From the NCBI RefSeq assembly GCF_049472135.1, contig NZ_JBMOVV010000011.1, positions 34,877 to 98,876 of the forward strand: DNA of 64,000 nucleotides, written 5' to 3'. A program made the position numbers and the translations under genes. The notes under the pieces are model-generated. The model had not been told where the DNA came from and ran no database searches. It worked only from the letters and a program-made list of their open reading frames with translations. Positions 42,831 through 51,822 of this stretch are shown one piece after another. Positions within the stretch are counted from its first letter, which is position 1. Every line of letters starts with the position of its first letter. The stretch comes from Arcobacter_B sp049472135 (GTDB taxonomy: Bacteria > Campylobacterota > Campylobacteria > Campylobacterales > Arcobacteraceae).

Positions 42831-45275
42831 ATGCTTAATAAATTATTTAATTTTTTTCTTTTAAAAAATAAACTATTTCTAAAAATTATTTTAGTATTTA
42901 CGCTTCCTGCTATAGGTATGCTTTATTTTAGTACTATTTTAGTTTATGAAAAAATAAAAACTTTAGACGAAGTTAAAAATGTACAAAAAAACATCCAATA
43001 CGCAGTTGTTACTCAAAATTTAATACATTCAATACAAAAAGAAAGAGGCTTAAGTTCTATTTATATTAGTACTAAGCAGTTTAAAGATGAACTTATAGCC
43101 CAAAAAAACTACACTAATAAAGCTTATGAAAGATATTTAAATAAAATTCTAACTTTAGATTTAAATGAAAAATCTTTAGAAAAAATCAAAAATATTAAAT
43201 TAAATTTTTACAATGTTGAACCAATAAGACAAAAAGTTTTAGAACATAAAAAAGATTTAGTTGATATAACTTTTAAGGATTATTCAGTTGTAATCAATCT
43301 TTTAATAGATAGTTTAAAAACTATAAGACCTGTTAGGTCAGCAACTGATTTTAATAATAGATTTTCATATTTAGTTAATCTTTTAATTTTAAAAGAGAAT
43401 GTAGCAACACAAAGAGGAATTGTTGCTATGCTTCTATCATCTAAAGATTTAAAACAATCAATAATAAATGAACTTCAAAGAAATATTGTATTAGAAGATG
43501 AAAATAAAAGACAATTTTCTTCAAAAGCAAATCTATTTGAGATTAAAAAATTAAATGACATTTACTCTAAAGATTATGAAAAAACAATTGAAAAAACAAG
43601 AGAAAAACTTATATTAGGCACAATGCCAAATGATATAAGTATTAGAAAGTGGTGGGAACTTGCTACAATAAAAGTTGAGTCATTAAATGAATTTTATGCT
43701 TATCTTATCTCTGAAACATCACATTATGCGAAGCATCTTCAAAAAGATGCTTATTTCGCACAGTTTTTTAGTTTGACTTTCCTTTTAGTCTCTTTTTTAA
43801 CTTTAATTAGTTTACTGTTTGTTTTGAGAAATATAATCTCTAATGAACAAAAAAGTTTTAATAAAATTAAAAAGCAACAAGAGGTATATAAACTTCTAAA
43901 TAAAACAAATAAGTTCTTAATTAAAATTAACAATGAGAAGAAGCTTTTTTCTGAAATTTGTAGACTGATTTATGAAAATCAAAATATGTCTTTTGGTTTT
44001 GTATATAAAATAAAAAGACAAAAAAACTTTTCTTTAATTGCACAAGAAGGTGAATTAAAAGAGCTTTTAGAACAAAAACTAAGAACATCTCATGAAAAAG
44101 ATAATTTAATCAAAAAGGTTTTAGAAACAAACCATAATGCAATTGTTAATGATTATGATGAAGAGAATATATCTGTATTAAAAGATGTGTCTTTAACTTA
44201 TGATATTAAATCAGCAGCAGCATTTCCTATAAAAAAGTTTGAAAAAATTGATGCTGTTTTAGTTTTATACTCAAATGAAAAAGGCTTTTTTGATGAGGAA
44301 ATTGAAATATTATTTGGAAAAATGATAAATGATATGACTCACACTTTAGAGAGAATTGAGTATGAAAAAACAAGAAAAGACCAAGAAGATGAATTAAGAC
44401 TTGCATCTTATGCTTTTGAATCTAATGAGCCAATGATTATTACTGATAAAGATACTTTTATTATCAATGCAAATAATGCATTTTGTAAGGTAATGGGCTA
44501 TAGTAAAAAAGATGTAATTGGTAGACGACCTAATATGTTTAAATCTAAACATCAAGATAAAGAGTTTTATGAAAAGTTATGGAAGAGTTTAAATGAAACA
44601 GGTTCTTGGCGTGGTGAAATTTATAATACAAAAAAAGATAAACAAAAAATACCATTAAGATCAACTATTACAGCTATAAAAGATAATGATGGGATAGTTA
44701 CACACTATTTAGGACAATATATAGATATTAGTGAGCAAATAGATAGACAAAAAGTTTTAGAGTATCAAGCAACTCACGATAACTTGACAGGTTTACCAAA
44801 CAGACTTTTATTGCTTGATAGAATAGAACATGCTATTACTAAAACTATTAGACATGAAATAGTTGGTGGTTTAATCTTTATTGACCTTGATAACTTTAAA
44901 CAGATTAATGATACTTTAGGTCATGATATAGGAGATAAACTTCTATTTGCTGTAGCTCAAAAATTAAAATCATGTATTAGACAAGAAGATACAATTGCTA
45001 GAATTGGTGGTGATGAGTTTATTGTTTTAGTTGATTGTATTGGTTCAAATACTCAAGAAGCAAAAGAAAATTTAACTATTTTGGCAACTAAGATAAAAGA
45101 TGCTTTAAATAGTATAGAGTATATTGATGGTCATAAAAACATATCAACACCAAGTATAGGTATAACTTTATTTAAAGACTCTTCTGTAAAAGCTTCAGAG
45201 ATAATAAAACAAGCAGATACTGCAATGTATGTAGCTAAAAAACAAGGAAAAAACACTATAGAGTTTTTTAATTGA
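42831..45275 (+). CDS. membrane diguanylate cyclase with NIT, GAF, PAS and GGDEF domains
   Basis: 814 residues. TM1 at about 17-40, a periplasmic NIT-type helical domain (about 50-300; IQKERGLSSIYIS and ATQRGIVAMLLSS), TM2 at about 308-332, a GAF-like domain (345-500), a PAS domain (about 515-635; EPMIITDKDTFIINANNAFCKVMGYS) and a C-terminal GGDEF domain with DNLTGLPNR, IDLDNFKQINDTLGH and intact RIGGDEF. An RxxD inhibition site (RQED) lies just before it. It should synthesise c-di-GMP. NIT domains sense nitrate or nitrite in some proteins; here the ligand is unproven. Confidence 0.92.
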   Translation: MLNKLFNFFLLKNKLFLKIILVFTLPAIGMLYFSTILVYEKIKTLDEVKNVQKNIQYAVVTQNLIHSIQKERGLSSIYISTKQFKDELIAQKNYTNKAYERYLNKILTLDLNEKSLEKIKNIKLNFYNVEPIRQKVLEHKKDLVDITFKDYSVVINLLIDSLKTIRPVRSATDFNNRFSYLVNLLILKENVATQRGIVAMLLSSKDLKQSIINELQRNIVLEDENKRQFSSKANLFEIKKLNDIYSKDYEKTIEKTREKLILGTMPNDISIRKWWELATIKVESLNEFYAYLISETSHYAKHLQKDAYFAQFFSLTFLLVSFLTLISLLFVLRNIISNEQKSFNKIKKQQEVYKLLNKTNKFLIKINNEKKLFSEICRLIYENQNMSFGFVYKIKRQKNFSLIAQEGELKELLEQKLRTSHEKDNLIKKVLETNHNAIVNDYDEENISVLKDVSLTYDIKSAAAFPIKKFEKIDAVLVLYSNEKGFFDEEIEILFGKMINDMTHTLERIEYEKTRKDQEDELRLASYAFESNEPMIITDKDTFIINANNAFCKVMGYSKKDVIGRRPNMFKSKHQDKEFYEKLWKSLNETGSWRGEIYNTKKDKQKIPLRSTITAIKDNDGIVTHYLGQYIDISEQIDRQKVLEYQATHDNLTGLPNRLLLLDRIEHAITKTIRHEIVGGLIFIDLDNFKQINDTLGHDIGDKLLFAVAQKLKSCIRQEDTIARIGGDEFIVLVDCIGSNTQEAKENLTILATKIKDALNSIEYIDGHKNISTPSIGITLFKDSSVKASEIIKQADTAMYVAKKQGKNTIEFFN

Positions 45276-45317
45276 TTTATGTTAAAATTCTGCTTTTAAA
45301 AAATATAAGGAATTAAA

Positions 45318-45599
45318 ATGAAGTCAGCAAGTGCAAGACATTTATTAGTAGAAACAGAAGAGTTATGTAACGAATTAAAACAAAGAATAGCAGACGGTGA
45401 GAAGTTTGAAGATATTGCAAAAGAGTATTCAAAATGTCCATCAGGAGCAAATGGTGGAGATTTAGGTACATTCTTCCAAGGGCAAATGGTTCCTGAATTT
45501 GATAAAGTAGTATTTAACGATGAATTAAATGTAGTTCATGGACCAGTTCAAACTCAATTTGGTTACCACTTATTAGAAACAACTTCAAGAAATGACTAA
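45318..45599 (+). CDS. parvulin-type peptidyl-prolyl isomerase
   Basis: 93 residues, a single parvulin domain: SARHLLVETEELCNEL, EKFEDIAKEYSKCPSGANGGDLGTF, MVPEFDKVVF and GPVQTQFGYHLLE. It matches cytoplasmic PpiC in length, with no signal peptide. It catalyses cis-trans isomerisation of prolyl bonds during folding. TGTTAAAAT at 45278-45286 is a good extended -10, and AAGGAA precedes the ATG. It is monocistronic with its own terminator. Confidence 0.93.
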   Translation: MKSASARHLLVETEELCNELKQRIADGEKFEDIAKEYSKCPSGANGGDLGTFFQGQMVPEFDKVVFNDELNVVHGPVQTQFGYHLLETTSRND

Positions 45600-45600
45600 T

Positions 45601-45625
45601 AAAACAGAGTTTTATACTCTGTTTT
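45601..45625 (+). terminator. terminator after the parvulin gene
   Basis: 10-bp stem AAAACAGAGT / ACTCTGTTTT with a 5-base loop, starting directly after the stop codon. Confidence 0.85.
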
Positions 45626-45714
45626 AAACAAGATAATTTTACTCCTCTTTAAGAAAAACTTACTATAATTCTATTATGCAACTTAGTTGCAATTTAAATA
45701 ATTGAGAATAGATT

Positions 45715-46290
45715 ATGGAAATTACAAAATCAAATACAGCAAAACTTCCATCTAAACATGGAAAATTTTTAATAAAAGCATATAAACAAGACAATCAAGA
45801 ACATTTAGCAATCATGAGTGAAAATTTTTTTGATTTAGACTCTCCTTATGTTAGAGTACATAGTGAATGTTTAACAGGCGATGCCTTAGGAAGTTTAAAG
45901 TGTGATTGTCAAAATCAACTTGATTTGGCTTTACAGTTTATTTCAAAGCAGGGTGGTTTGGTTATATACCATAGGCAAGAAGGAAGAAATATAGGTTTAT
46001 TAAATAAAATAAATGCCTATTCTTTACAAGACCAAGGTAGAAATACGGTAGAAGCTAACCTAGAACTAGGATTTAAAGAAGATGAAAGAGACTATAGTGT
46101 TGTAAAGTTTATTTTTGAAGACTTAGGTGTAAATAGTATTAAGCTTATTACAAACAACCCTAAAAAGATAGATTATATTAACTCTTTAGGTGTTCAAATA
46201 GTTGAGAGAATACCAGCTATTACCGAAGTAAATGAGTTTAATAAAAACTATTTAAATACAAAGAAGAAACACTTTGGGCATATGTTATAA
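45715..46290 (+). CDS. ribA: GTP cyclohydrolase II
   Basis: 191 residues, a stand-alone RibA. The zinc site is C52/C63/C65 in SECLTGDALGSLKCDCQNQL, followed by the catalytic HRQEGRNIGLLNKI and TNNPKKIDYINSLGV. It converts GTP to the pyrimidine precursor of riboflavin. No DHBP synthase (RibB) domain is fused. A 115-base leader region upstream contains no recognisable FMN riboswitch. The gene converges with a histidine kinase and overlaps its end by six bases. Confidence 0.93.
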   Translation: MEITKSNTAKLPSKHGKFLIKAYKQDNQEHLAIMSENFFDLDSPYVRVHSECLTGDALGSLKCDCQNQLDLALQFISKQGGLVIYHRQEGRNIGLLNKINAYSLQDQGRNTVEANLELGFKEDERDYSVVKFIFEDLGVNSIKLITNNPKKIDYINSLGVQIVERIPAITEVNEFNKNYLNTKKKHFGHML

Positions 46291-47622
46291 AGGAATTTTT
46301 ATAGTAAATTTAGCCCCTTTTAGTTTTTTGTTTTCATAATTATATTTATGATTACAAACTTCTATTGAGCCTTTACAGTATTTAGTGATTAGTTCATGTG
46401 ACATGTAAAGGCCAATTCCTGTTCCTAAGGATTTATGTTTTGTTGTAAAATAGGGTTCAAAAACCTTTTTTATTGTCTCTTCATCAATTCCATTTGCGCT
46501 ATCTAAAAACTCTATTTGTAGATATTTATTTACTTCTTTTATTGTAATAAAAAAGTATCTGTCTTCTGTTTTTATTTCTCTTTGTTTAAAGGCATCTTTT
46601 GCATTATTACAAATATTTATGAATGCCTGAATTAAGATACTTTCATTTGAATATAAATCATAATTTTTATCTATTTCTATTTTTGTTTTAATAAAGTTAT
46701 TTTCAAATACATTTTTTGTTAAAGAATCTAAGTCTTTCATAACTTTTTTGATACTAATAATATTCATTGATTCACTATCAGCCATGAAAAAACTTCTAAA
46801 ATCATCAATTGTTTTTGATAAATAGTTTGCTTGTTTTACAATATTATCTGAGATTTGAATAAGTTCATCTTTTTCAAGTTTATTGTTTATTTCTAAAGAA
46901 AACTTAGTCCCACTTGCTAATGTTGTTATAACTGATAAAGGTTGTCTCCATTGATGGGCAATATTTCCAAGCATCTCTCCAACTGCAGCAATTTTTGATT
47001 GATTTAAAAGAAGTTTTTGGTCTCTTATTTTTTCTTCTTCAAGTAAAGCTTTTTTCTGGAATATAAAAATCAGTATAGCAAAAAGCATAAAAATAAAAAG
47101 CAGGGTATAGATTAATACTATGATGATTTCAAATTTTTTACTCTCATCTTCAATGATTTGAGCGTGTAATTGCTCCCATTTGATTTTTTCAATATCTTCA
47201 ACTAATTCATTTATATACTCTTTATTTTTAAGAAGCTTTTCTTTATCATTTTTACTAATATTAAGACCAGCATTTTCTAAAATTTCTATAGAGTTATTAA
47301 TTGATTTTCTTAATTTATCTATGTTTTTATATTTTCGAAGTTCAAATGCAGAAAGAAAGCCAAAAGAGGCTTCAAGATATTCAATACTTTCATATATTAA
47401 TTCTTCATCATTTTTTAGAAAAGCTTCGACTGATAAGTTGTAAGCTTTTTCATTTAAAATCGATACTTTTAAGATATGTCTTATTGATTCATTTGTAATA
47501 AAGTTTTTACCAACTTCATTAACCTTATTTGGTAGGTATTTATTGTATCCATACCAGAAGTAAAAGCTTGAGCTTAAAATAAATATTAAAAAAAAGGAAA
47601 TGTATAAAACTCTATTTTTCAT
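46285..47622 (-). CDS. sensor histidine kinase with helical periplasmic domain
   Basis: 445 residues: TM1 at about 7-25, a ~140-residue helical periplasmic domain with no Cache motif, TM2 at about 166-188, and a kinase core with H223 in NIAHQWRQPLSV. The ATPase domain shows NICNNAKDAF, FLDSANGID and GTGIGLYMSHELI. It starts only three bases after the stop of a small periplasmic SUOX-fold protein gene, so the two proteins are expected to work together, the latter perhaps as the ligand-binding unit. No response regulator is adjacent. Converges with ribA. Confidence 0.9.
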   Translation of the reverse strand: MKNRVLYISFFLIFILSSSFYFWYGYNKYLPNKVNEVGKNFITNESIRHILKVSILNEKAYNLSVEAFLKNDEELIYESIEYLEASFGFLSAFELRKYKNIDKLRKSINNSIEILENAGLNISKNDKEKLLKNKEYINELVEDIEKIKWEQLHAQIIEDESKKFEIIIVLIYTLLFIFMLFAILIFIFQKKALLEEEKIRDQKLLLNQSKIAAVGEMLGNIAHQWRQPLSVITTLASGTKFSLEINNKLEKDELIQISDNIVKQANYLSKTIDDFRSFFMADSESMNIISIKKVMKDLDSLTKNVFENNFIKTKIEIDKNYDLYSNESILIQAFINICNNAKDAFKQREIKTEDRYFFITIKEVNKYLQIEFLDSANGIDEETIKKVFEPYFTTKHKSLGTGIGLYMSHELITKYCKGSIEVCNHKYNYENKKLKGAKFTIKIPL

Positions 47623-47625
47623 TGA

Positions 47626-48099
47626 TTATTTAAACTCAATACTATTTATCATCCAAATCCATTTTGGTAGGTTTTTTGCAAAATTCTCACTTGCTAGTTT
47701 ATAGTTTGGGAAGATTATTCTTAAAGGGCCTTTTTTATCGTAGCTAACATATTCATTATTAAGTTTTGTTGCAAGTAGAATATTATATTTTTGCCATTCA
47801 TTTTTAGTGATTGTTACTTCATATCCATCAATAGCTTTAAAAACTATACTTTCAACTTCTTCTTTTCCATAAAAATTTGCAAATAGTTTTAAATCTACTC
47901 CACTATAATTTGTATTTTTCTTTGTATATGGGTCTATAATTTCATACTCTTTTAGACCTAACTTCTCGATATTTGCAATAGAGACTCTTTTTTTTATTTC
48001 TTCTTTAACTTTACCTGTAAACTTAATTTTTTTTTGAGAATAATCACTACTTGAAAAAAGAGTAGTAAAACAGAATAATAAAATCAGTATATACTTCAA
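47626..48099 (-). CDS. periplasmic SUOX/molybdopterin-fold protein, possible pterin or ligand sensor
   Basis: 157 residues with a signal peptide (MKYILILLFCFTTLFSSSD). The remainder resembles a small oxidoreductase molybdopterin-binding domain: IDPYTKKNTNYSGVDLKLFAN, IVFKAIDGYEVTITKNEW, LNNEYVSYDKKGPLRIIFPN and WIWMINSIEFK. No cofactor-binding cysteine is visible, so it is probably not catalytic. From the literature, such proteins (for example PruR) bind pterins and control a membrane partner. Here the partner would be the histidine kinase whose gene starts three bases later. Fold assignment is by pattern only. Confidence 0.6.
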   Translation of the reverse strand: MKYILILLFCFTTLFSSSDYSQKKIKFTGKVKEEIKKRVSIANIEKLGLKEYEIIDPYTKKNTNYSGVDLKLFANFYGKEEVESIVFKAIDGYEVTITKNEWQKYNILLATKLNNEYVSYDKKGPLRIIFPNYKLASENFAKNLPKWIWMINSIEFK

Positions 48100-48170
48100 A
48101 AGAACTCCAAAATATTAAAATATCATAGAAATAATAACATTTTTAGTATAAAAATGACTTGATTTTATAA

Positions 48171-48536
48171 TTAAAAAGTGTCTTTTTCGTCTACTTCCTC
48201 GTCCCATAAAATAGATACACCGTACTCTTCATCAGTTATAACATACTTAAAATACTCTCCCGTACCTTTTCTTCCATGAAGTCTGATTACTGTTTGTCCA
48301 TCTTGTAATAATTTTTTCATTTCCCTTTCACTAAAACTTCTTTTATTCCATCTTAAAAAGGCATTTGAGTATACTCTAAATCTACAAGTTGAATCAGCTG
48401 TAAAAACATATTGTTCACTTTCGTCATACTCTTTTTTTGCATTTTCACATGAGTATAATTTTGCTTTTTTCCCTTGAACATTTATATTTTTAGAACTAAC
48501 TGTCCCTTTACAGTAAGGACATTCTCCTAATATCAT
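48171..48536 (-). CDS. zinc-ribbon protein resembling a topoisomerase C-terminal repeat
   Basis: 121 residues. CPYCKGTV near the N-terminus and later SCENAKKEY and TADSTCRFRVY form a four-cysteine zinc-ribbon-like unit. It is followed by NAFLRWNKRSFSEREMKKLL... GQTVIRLHGRKGTGEYFKYVI, which resembles the C-terminal repeat found in type IA topoisomerases such as TopB. As a stand-alone protein its role is unknown; nucleic-acid binding is a reasonable guess. It is single on the minus strand. Confidence 0.55.
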   Translation of the reverse strand: MILGECPYCKGTVSSKNINVQGKKAKLYSCENAKKEYDESEQYVFTADSTCRFRVYSNAFLRWNKRSFSEREMKKLLQDGQTVIRLHGRKGTGEYFKYVITDEEYGVSILWDEEVDEKDTF

Positions 48537-48625
48537 CTAATTATCCTAAGTTTTTTATTTGGATTTTAACAAAAGTTTTTTATTTTTATCTAAAGTATTG
48601 CAGATTGAAAGATGAAAGTTAGAGC

Positions 48626-50308
48626 TTAAGAGAAAATCTTAAGGATAATCTCTTTTAACTCTTTTTTCATTGTATCATTTAGTGTTTTTTTATTTGAGTA
48701 TATATAAAAAGGAACAGTATTTAACATAGAGTGCTTAAGTCTTTTTCTAAGTGTTGATACTTCATCTAAGTTTATTAAGTTTTCTCCATCATATAAACAG
48801 AAATCTTTTTGAATACCTATTTTAAATGAAACTATTTGATAAGTAAAAAATAGTTCTTCTTTTTTATTTTCCCATCTTTTCGTAAAGGCATCTAACTCTT
48901 TTTGAAGTGTTTTTGCTCTATTTTCAGTTATATAACCAAAACTTTCTCTAAACTTATATCTTTGAACTGTTTCAAAACCAAGCTCTTTGTAGAATTCATT
49001 TAGGTTTTTCCAGTGGGATTTAAATCTTCTTTTTCCAAATAGTACTTCTTCAAAACAGTATAAATATTTTTTGTCTTGGGCACTTAAAAAGTTTTTATTT
49101 TTTATATAAAAGTACTCTTTTTTAAATAGTGAAATCAACCAGTTCTCATCTAGCATAGAGATTGTATCTAGTTGTTTTTCCACATCTTTATCTTCATTGT
49201 AGTTCCAAAGCATTGAAATATTATCTTCATTATTTGCTGATTTTATTTTGTCATTGAAATAGTTATTTGAAAGATATAAAACTACATTTTCAAGTAAGGC
49301 ATCAGTTTTTGCAATACCATGATTGTAAATAACTTTTTTATAAAGATTAAATCTCATCTCTAACATGTGTTCTATATCAATTAAAGACATATCAAAAAAG
49401 CTTAAATAGAATTTGTCATTTTCTTCAACTAATACTGCTTGTTTAGTGATTCTTATATGATCACTAGGTCCTGTAATATATCCACTTGCAAGCATATCTC
49501 TATTTACATAATCTAATCTATCAGCATCAACTGTACTATCAATATAGTTATGTAAAACTTTAAAGTCAAAGCCATTGTAAACTTTTTCTTCTAAAATAAG
49601 TAATGATAATCTTTTTATTAATTTTATATACTCTTTATCAATGCTCTTTTTTAAAAGCCCTTCTACTTCATAGTCAAAAAGAAGTTTTAAAAGATTTTTA
49701 CCTATGGCTTCATGTAAAACTTCATTTGAGTTTTGAGTTATTTCTTCATAAGTTGCTTTAAACTCTAACTCTTTTTTTAATAAATCTTCTTTATTTAACT
49801 CTTTCTCTACTATTTTGTTATAAACTTTTTTTAGTGCATACTCTATTTGATGAGAGAAAGGAAGATGGCCTACATCATGTAAAAGTCCAACTATTCTAAT
49901 CGTTTGTAAAACAATACAGTATGAAACCCTATGAGCTTTAGATTTTGTTGGAATATTAAATTGATATAAAGCTTTATTATCAAAATACTCCATATCTTTT
50001 AAATCAAGTTTTAAAGCATCTTCTTCAATGATTTTTAAAATTACATTTTTTAAAGAGTCTAAAAAATCATTTTTAGTAGTTTTATTTGCATTTAAAAGTG
50101 AGTTTTTAAACATAAATGATGCTAAATGCATAGTTCCTAGTGAATGGATAAATCTCTTTGTTGTAATAGATGGATAAGAGAAATATGCAAGTGCATTTTG
50201 CGTAATAAACTGTAATCTATTAACGATTTTTGTTTGTAATAATTTATCTTCTAATTTTGTATACTCTATATGATTATAGATTGTATCGTTTATTAATCTA
50301 TTTTGTAT
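48626..50308 (-). CDS. HD-domain phosphohydrolase (dNTPase-like), apparent ATA start
   Basis: About 560 residues. From the upstream end the frame reads NRLINDTIYNHIEY, KIVNRLQFITQNALAYFSYPS and TTKRFIHSLGTMHLA, the conserved N-terminus of HD hydrolases of the dGTPase/SamHD1 group. The HD pair follows in LLHDVGHLPFSHQIEYAL, with DSTVDADRLDYVNRD further on. The first ATG (50131) would remove the segment with the first metal-ligand histidine (HSLG). Between an in-frame TAA (50318-50320) and that ATG there is no ATG, GTG or TTG; an AAGGA six bases before ATA (50306-50308) points to ATA initiation. The ribosome site directly follows the PhoH stop. Substrate unproven. Confidence 0.82.
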   Translation of the reverse strand: MQNRLINDTIYNHIEYTKLEDKLLQTKIVNRLQFITQNALAYFSYPSITTKRFIHSLGTMHLASFMFKNSLLNANKTTKNDFLDSLKNVILKIIEEDALKLDLKDMEYFDNKALYQFNIPTKSKAHRVSYCIVLQTIRIVGLLHDVGHLPFSHQIEYALKKVYNKIVEKELNKEDLLKKELEFKATYEEITQNSNEVLHEAIGKNLLKLLFDYEVEGLLKKSIDKEYIKLIKRLSLLILEEKVYNGFDFKVLHNYIDSTVDADRLDYVNRDMLASGYITGPSDHIRITKQAVLVEENDKFYLSFFDMSLIDIEHMLEMRFNLYKKVIYNHGIAKTDALLENVVLYLSNNYFNDKIKSANNEDNISMLWNYNEDKDVEKQLDTISMLDENWLISLFKKEYFYIKNKNFLSAQDKKYLYCFEEVLFGKRRFKSHWKNLNEFYKELGFETVQRYKFRESFGYITENRAKTLQKELDAFTKRWENKKEELFFTYQIVSFKIGIQKDFCLYDGENLINLDEVSTLRKRLKHSMLNTVPFYIYSNKKTLNDTMKKELKEIILKIFS

Positions 50309-50320
50309 TTTATATCCTTA

Positions 50321-51700
50321 TTAATTCTCTTTTTTCTTTTCAAAAATTCGCTCTGTAAATTGGGCAAACTTACCTCTTACTGCTTTATCAAGTTCAATTG
50401 CAAACATATTAATCTCTTCATGTTTATTACTTGTTTGCTTTAATAAAGTAGTTAAACCGTTATTGTATTTATTTAAATATAAATTATCAATTTGTCGGTT
50501 TGATCCAATCACAATTGCCATACAAGATTCATCTAATCTTGAAAGTATTAATTGTGTTGTTTTCTCACTTGAGTTTTGCCACTCATCCATAATAACAATA
50601 GCACCAGATAAAGTTCTACCTCTAGCTTCTCCTGGCCATAAAGTTTCAATACAATATTTTGATTGAAGTTCACTTATTTTAGACTCAATTGATTCTTTAT
50701 TTTCTCTATTTTCACTTTTTTTAAGATATTTTTTTGCAATAAACTCTAAAGTATCTTGTAAAGCCATATTATAGATTCTAAATTTCTCATCATTTCCTGC
50801 AAGATAACCAATATCAGCACCTTTATCTAATGACTCAATAGAGTTTCTTACATATACAATTTTATCATACAGTCCTAAGTCTATAAGTCTCATGGCACTT
50901 ACTATTGACATAAGTGTTTTACCACTTCCAGCTTTTGCATCAATCACTAAAAGGTCATACATATTTGATAAGATAGCTTTTGAGAATAGTTTTTGTTTTA
51001 AATTTACTGGTTTTACATTTAGCGATTTAAAATCATTCTCTTTTAAAATATCAAGTTTTCCATTGCAAATAATACCATAGGTACTATTTCCATCAGGACT
51101 TTCAAAGCTATATGAAAAGTTTTCATATAAATAATGTTCATCAACATTAAAAATATTTTTTTTATCTAAATTATTAAAATAGCTTGAATCAAGCTCTAAC
51201 CTTTTTACAAATTCAAAAGTAGGAACAGTTGATTTGTCATCATGTAAAGTCTCTGTTTTAATACTTTTAAATAATGCAAAAGTTCTTGCATAAACATCAA
51301 GTGATAAGAATATAGTTTGATAACCTTTATAATACTCTTGGGCTATTGATGCAGCTTCAATGATTCTTTTATCATTGCTTTCGCTAATATGAATTTGCTC
51401 AATTTGTGTATCATATTTATCTTTTGAAATAATATGAAGATTAAGTTCTTCATTAAAGAATTTTACGACTTTAAAGCCTGATTTATAATCAACTTCTTTT
51501 ATCTTCATTTTGGCTAGTAATCTAGCAAACTCTCTTGAATAAAATCCTAATTCATTTGTCAATTTTTTCTTATCTTCAAGTTCTAGTAAAACAGTCTCGG
51601 GGATTACAATATGGTTAGTTTTATTGTCAGATATTTTATAAAGATTTTGAATATTTTGCAAAATGATATTTGTGTCTAAAACATATACTTTATCTTTCAT
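50321..51700 (-). CDS. PIN-PhoH family ATPase (PhoH2-like)
   Basis: 459 residues. Residues 1-130 form a PIN nuclease domain (VYVLDTNIILQN, then IVIPETVLLELED and NDKRIIEAASIA with the acidic cluster). The C-terminal half is a PhoH-like ATPase with Walker A DAKAGSGKT (254-262), VYVRNSIESLDKGADIGYLAG and Walker B AIVIMDEWQNSS. PhoH2 proteins combine RNase and helicase activities and are often toxin-related. It is followed immediately by the HD-domain gene on the same strand; co-expression suggests a joint role in nucleotide or RNA turnover. Confidence 0.9.
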   Translation of the reverse strand: MKDKVYVLDTNIILQNIQNLYKISDNKTNHIVIPETVLLELEDKKKLTNELGFYSREFARLLAKMKIKEVDYKSGFKVVKFFNEELNLHIISKDKYDTQIEQIHISESNDKRIIEAASIAQEYYKGYQTIFLSLDVYARTFALFKSIKTETLHDDKSTVPTFEFVKRLELDSSYFNNLDKKNIFNVDEHYLYENFSYSFESPDGNSTYGIICNGKLDILKENDFKSLNVKPVNLKQKLFSKAILSNMYDLLVIDAKAGSGKTLMSIVSAMRLIDLGLYDKIVYVRNSIESLDKGADIGYLAGNDEKFRIYNMALQDTLEFIAKKYLKKSENRENKESIESKISELQSKYCIETLWPGEARGRTLSGAIVIMDEWQNSSEKTTQLILSRLDESCMAIVIGSNRQIDNLYLNKYNNGLTTLLKQTSNKHEEINMFAIELDKAVRGKFAQFTERIFEKKKEN

Positions 51701-51822
51701 AAAAAAAGTCTATCACAGCAAAGTTACAAATCAATGACAAAGTTGCATAAAATTTATACTTTGGCTATAATCATTTCTAAAAAATAATAATTTTAAAAAA
51801 ATAAATAATTATAGGTTTTTAG

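Noticed and set aside
45626..45714. FMN riboswitch upstream of ribA
   Set aside because: The gap is too short and lacks the conserved FMN-aptamer segments.
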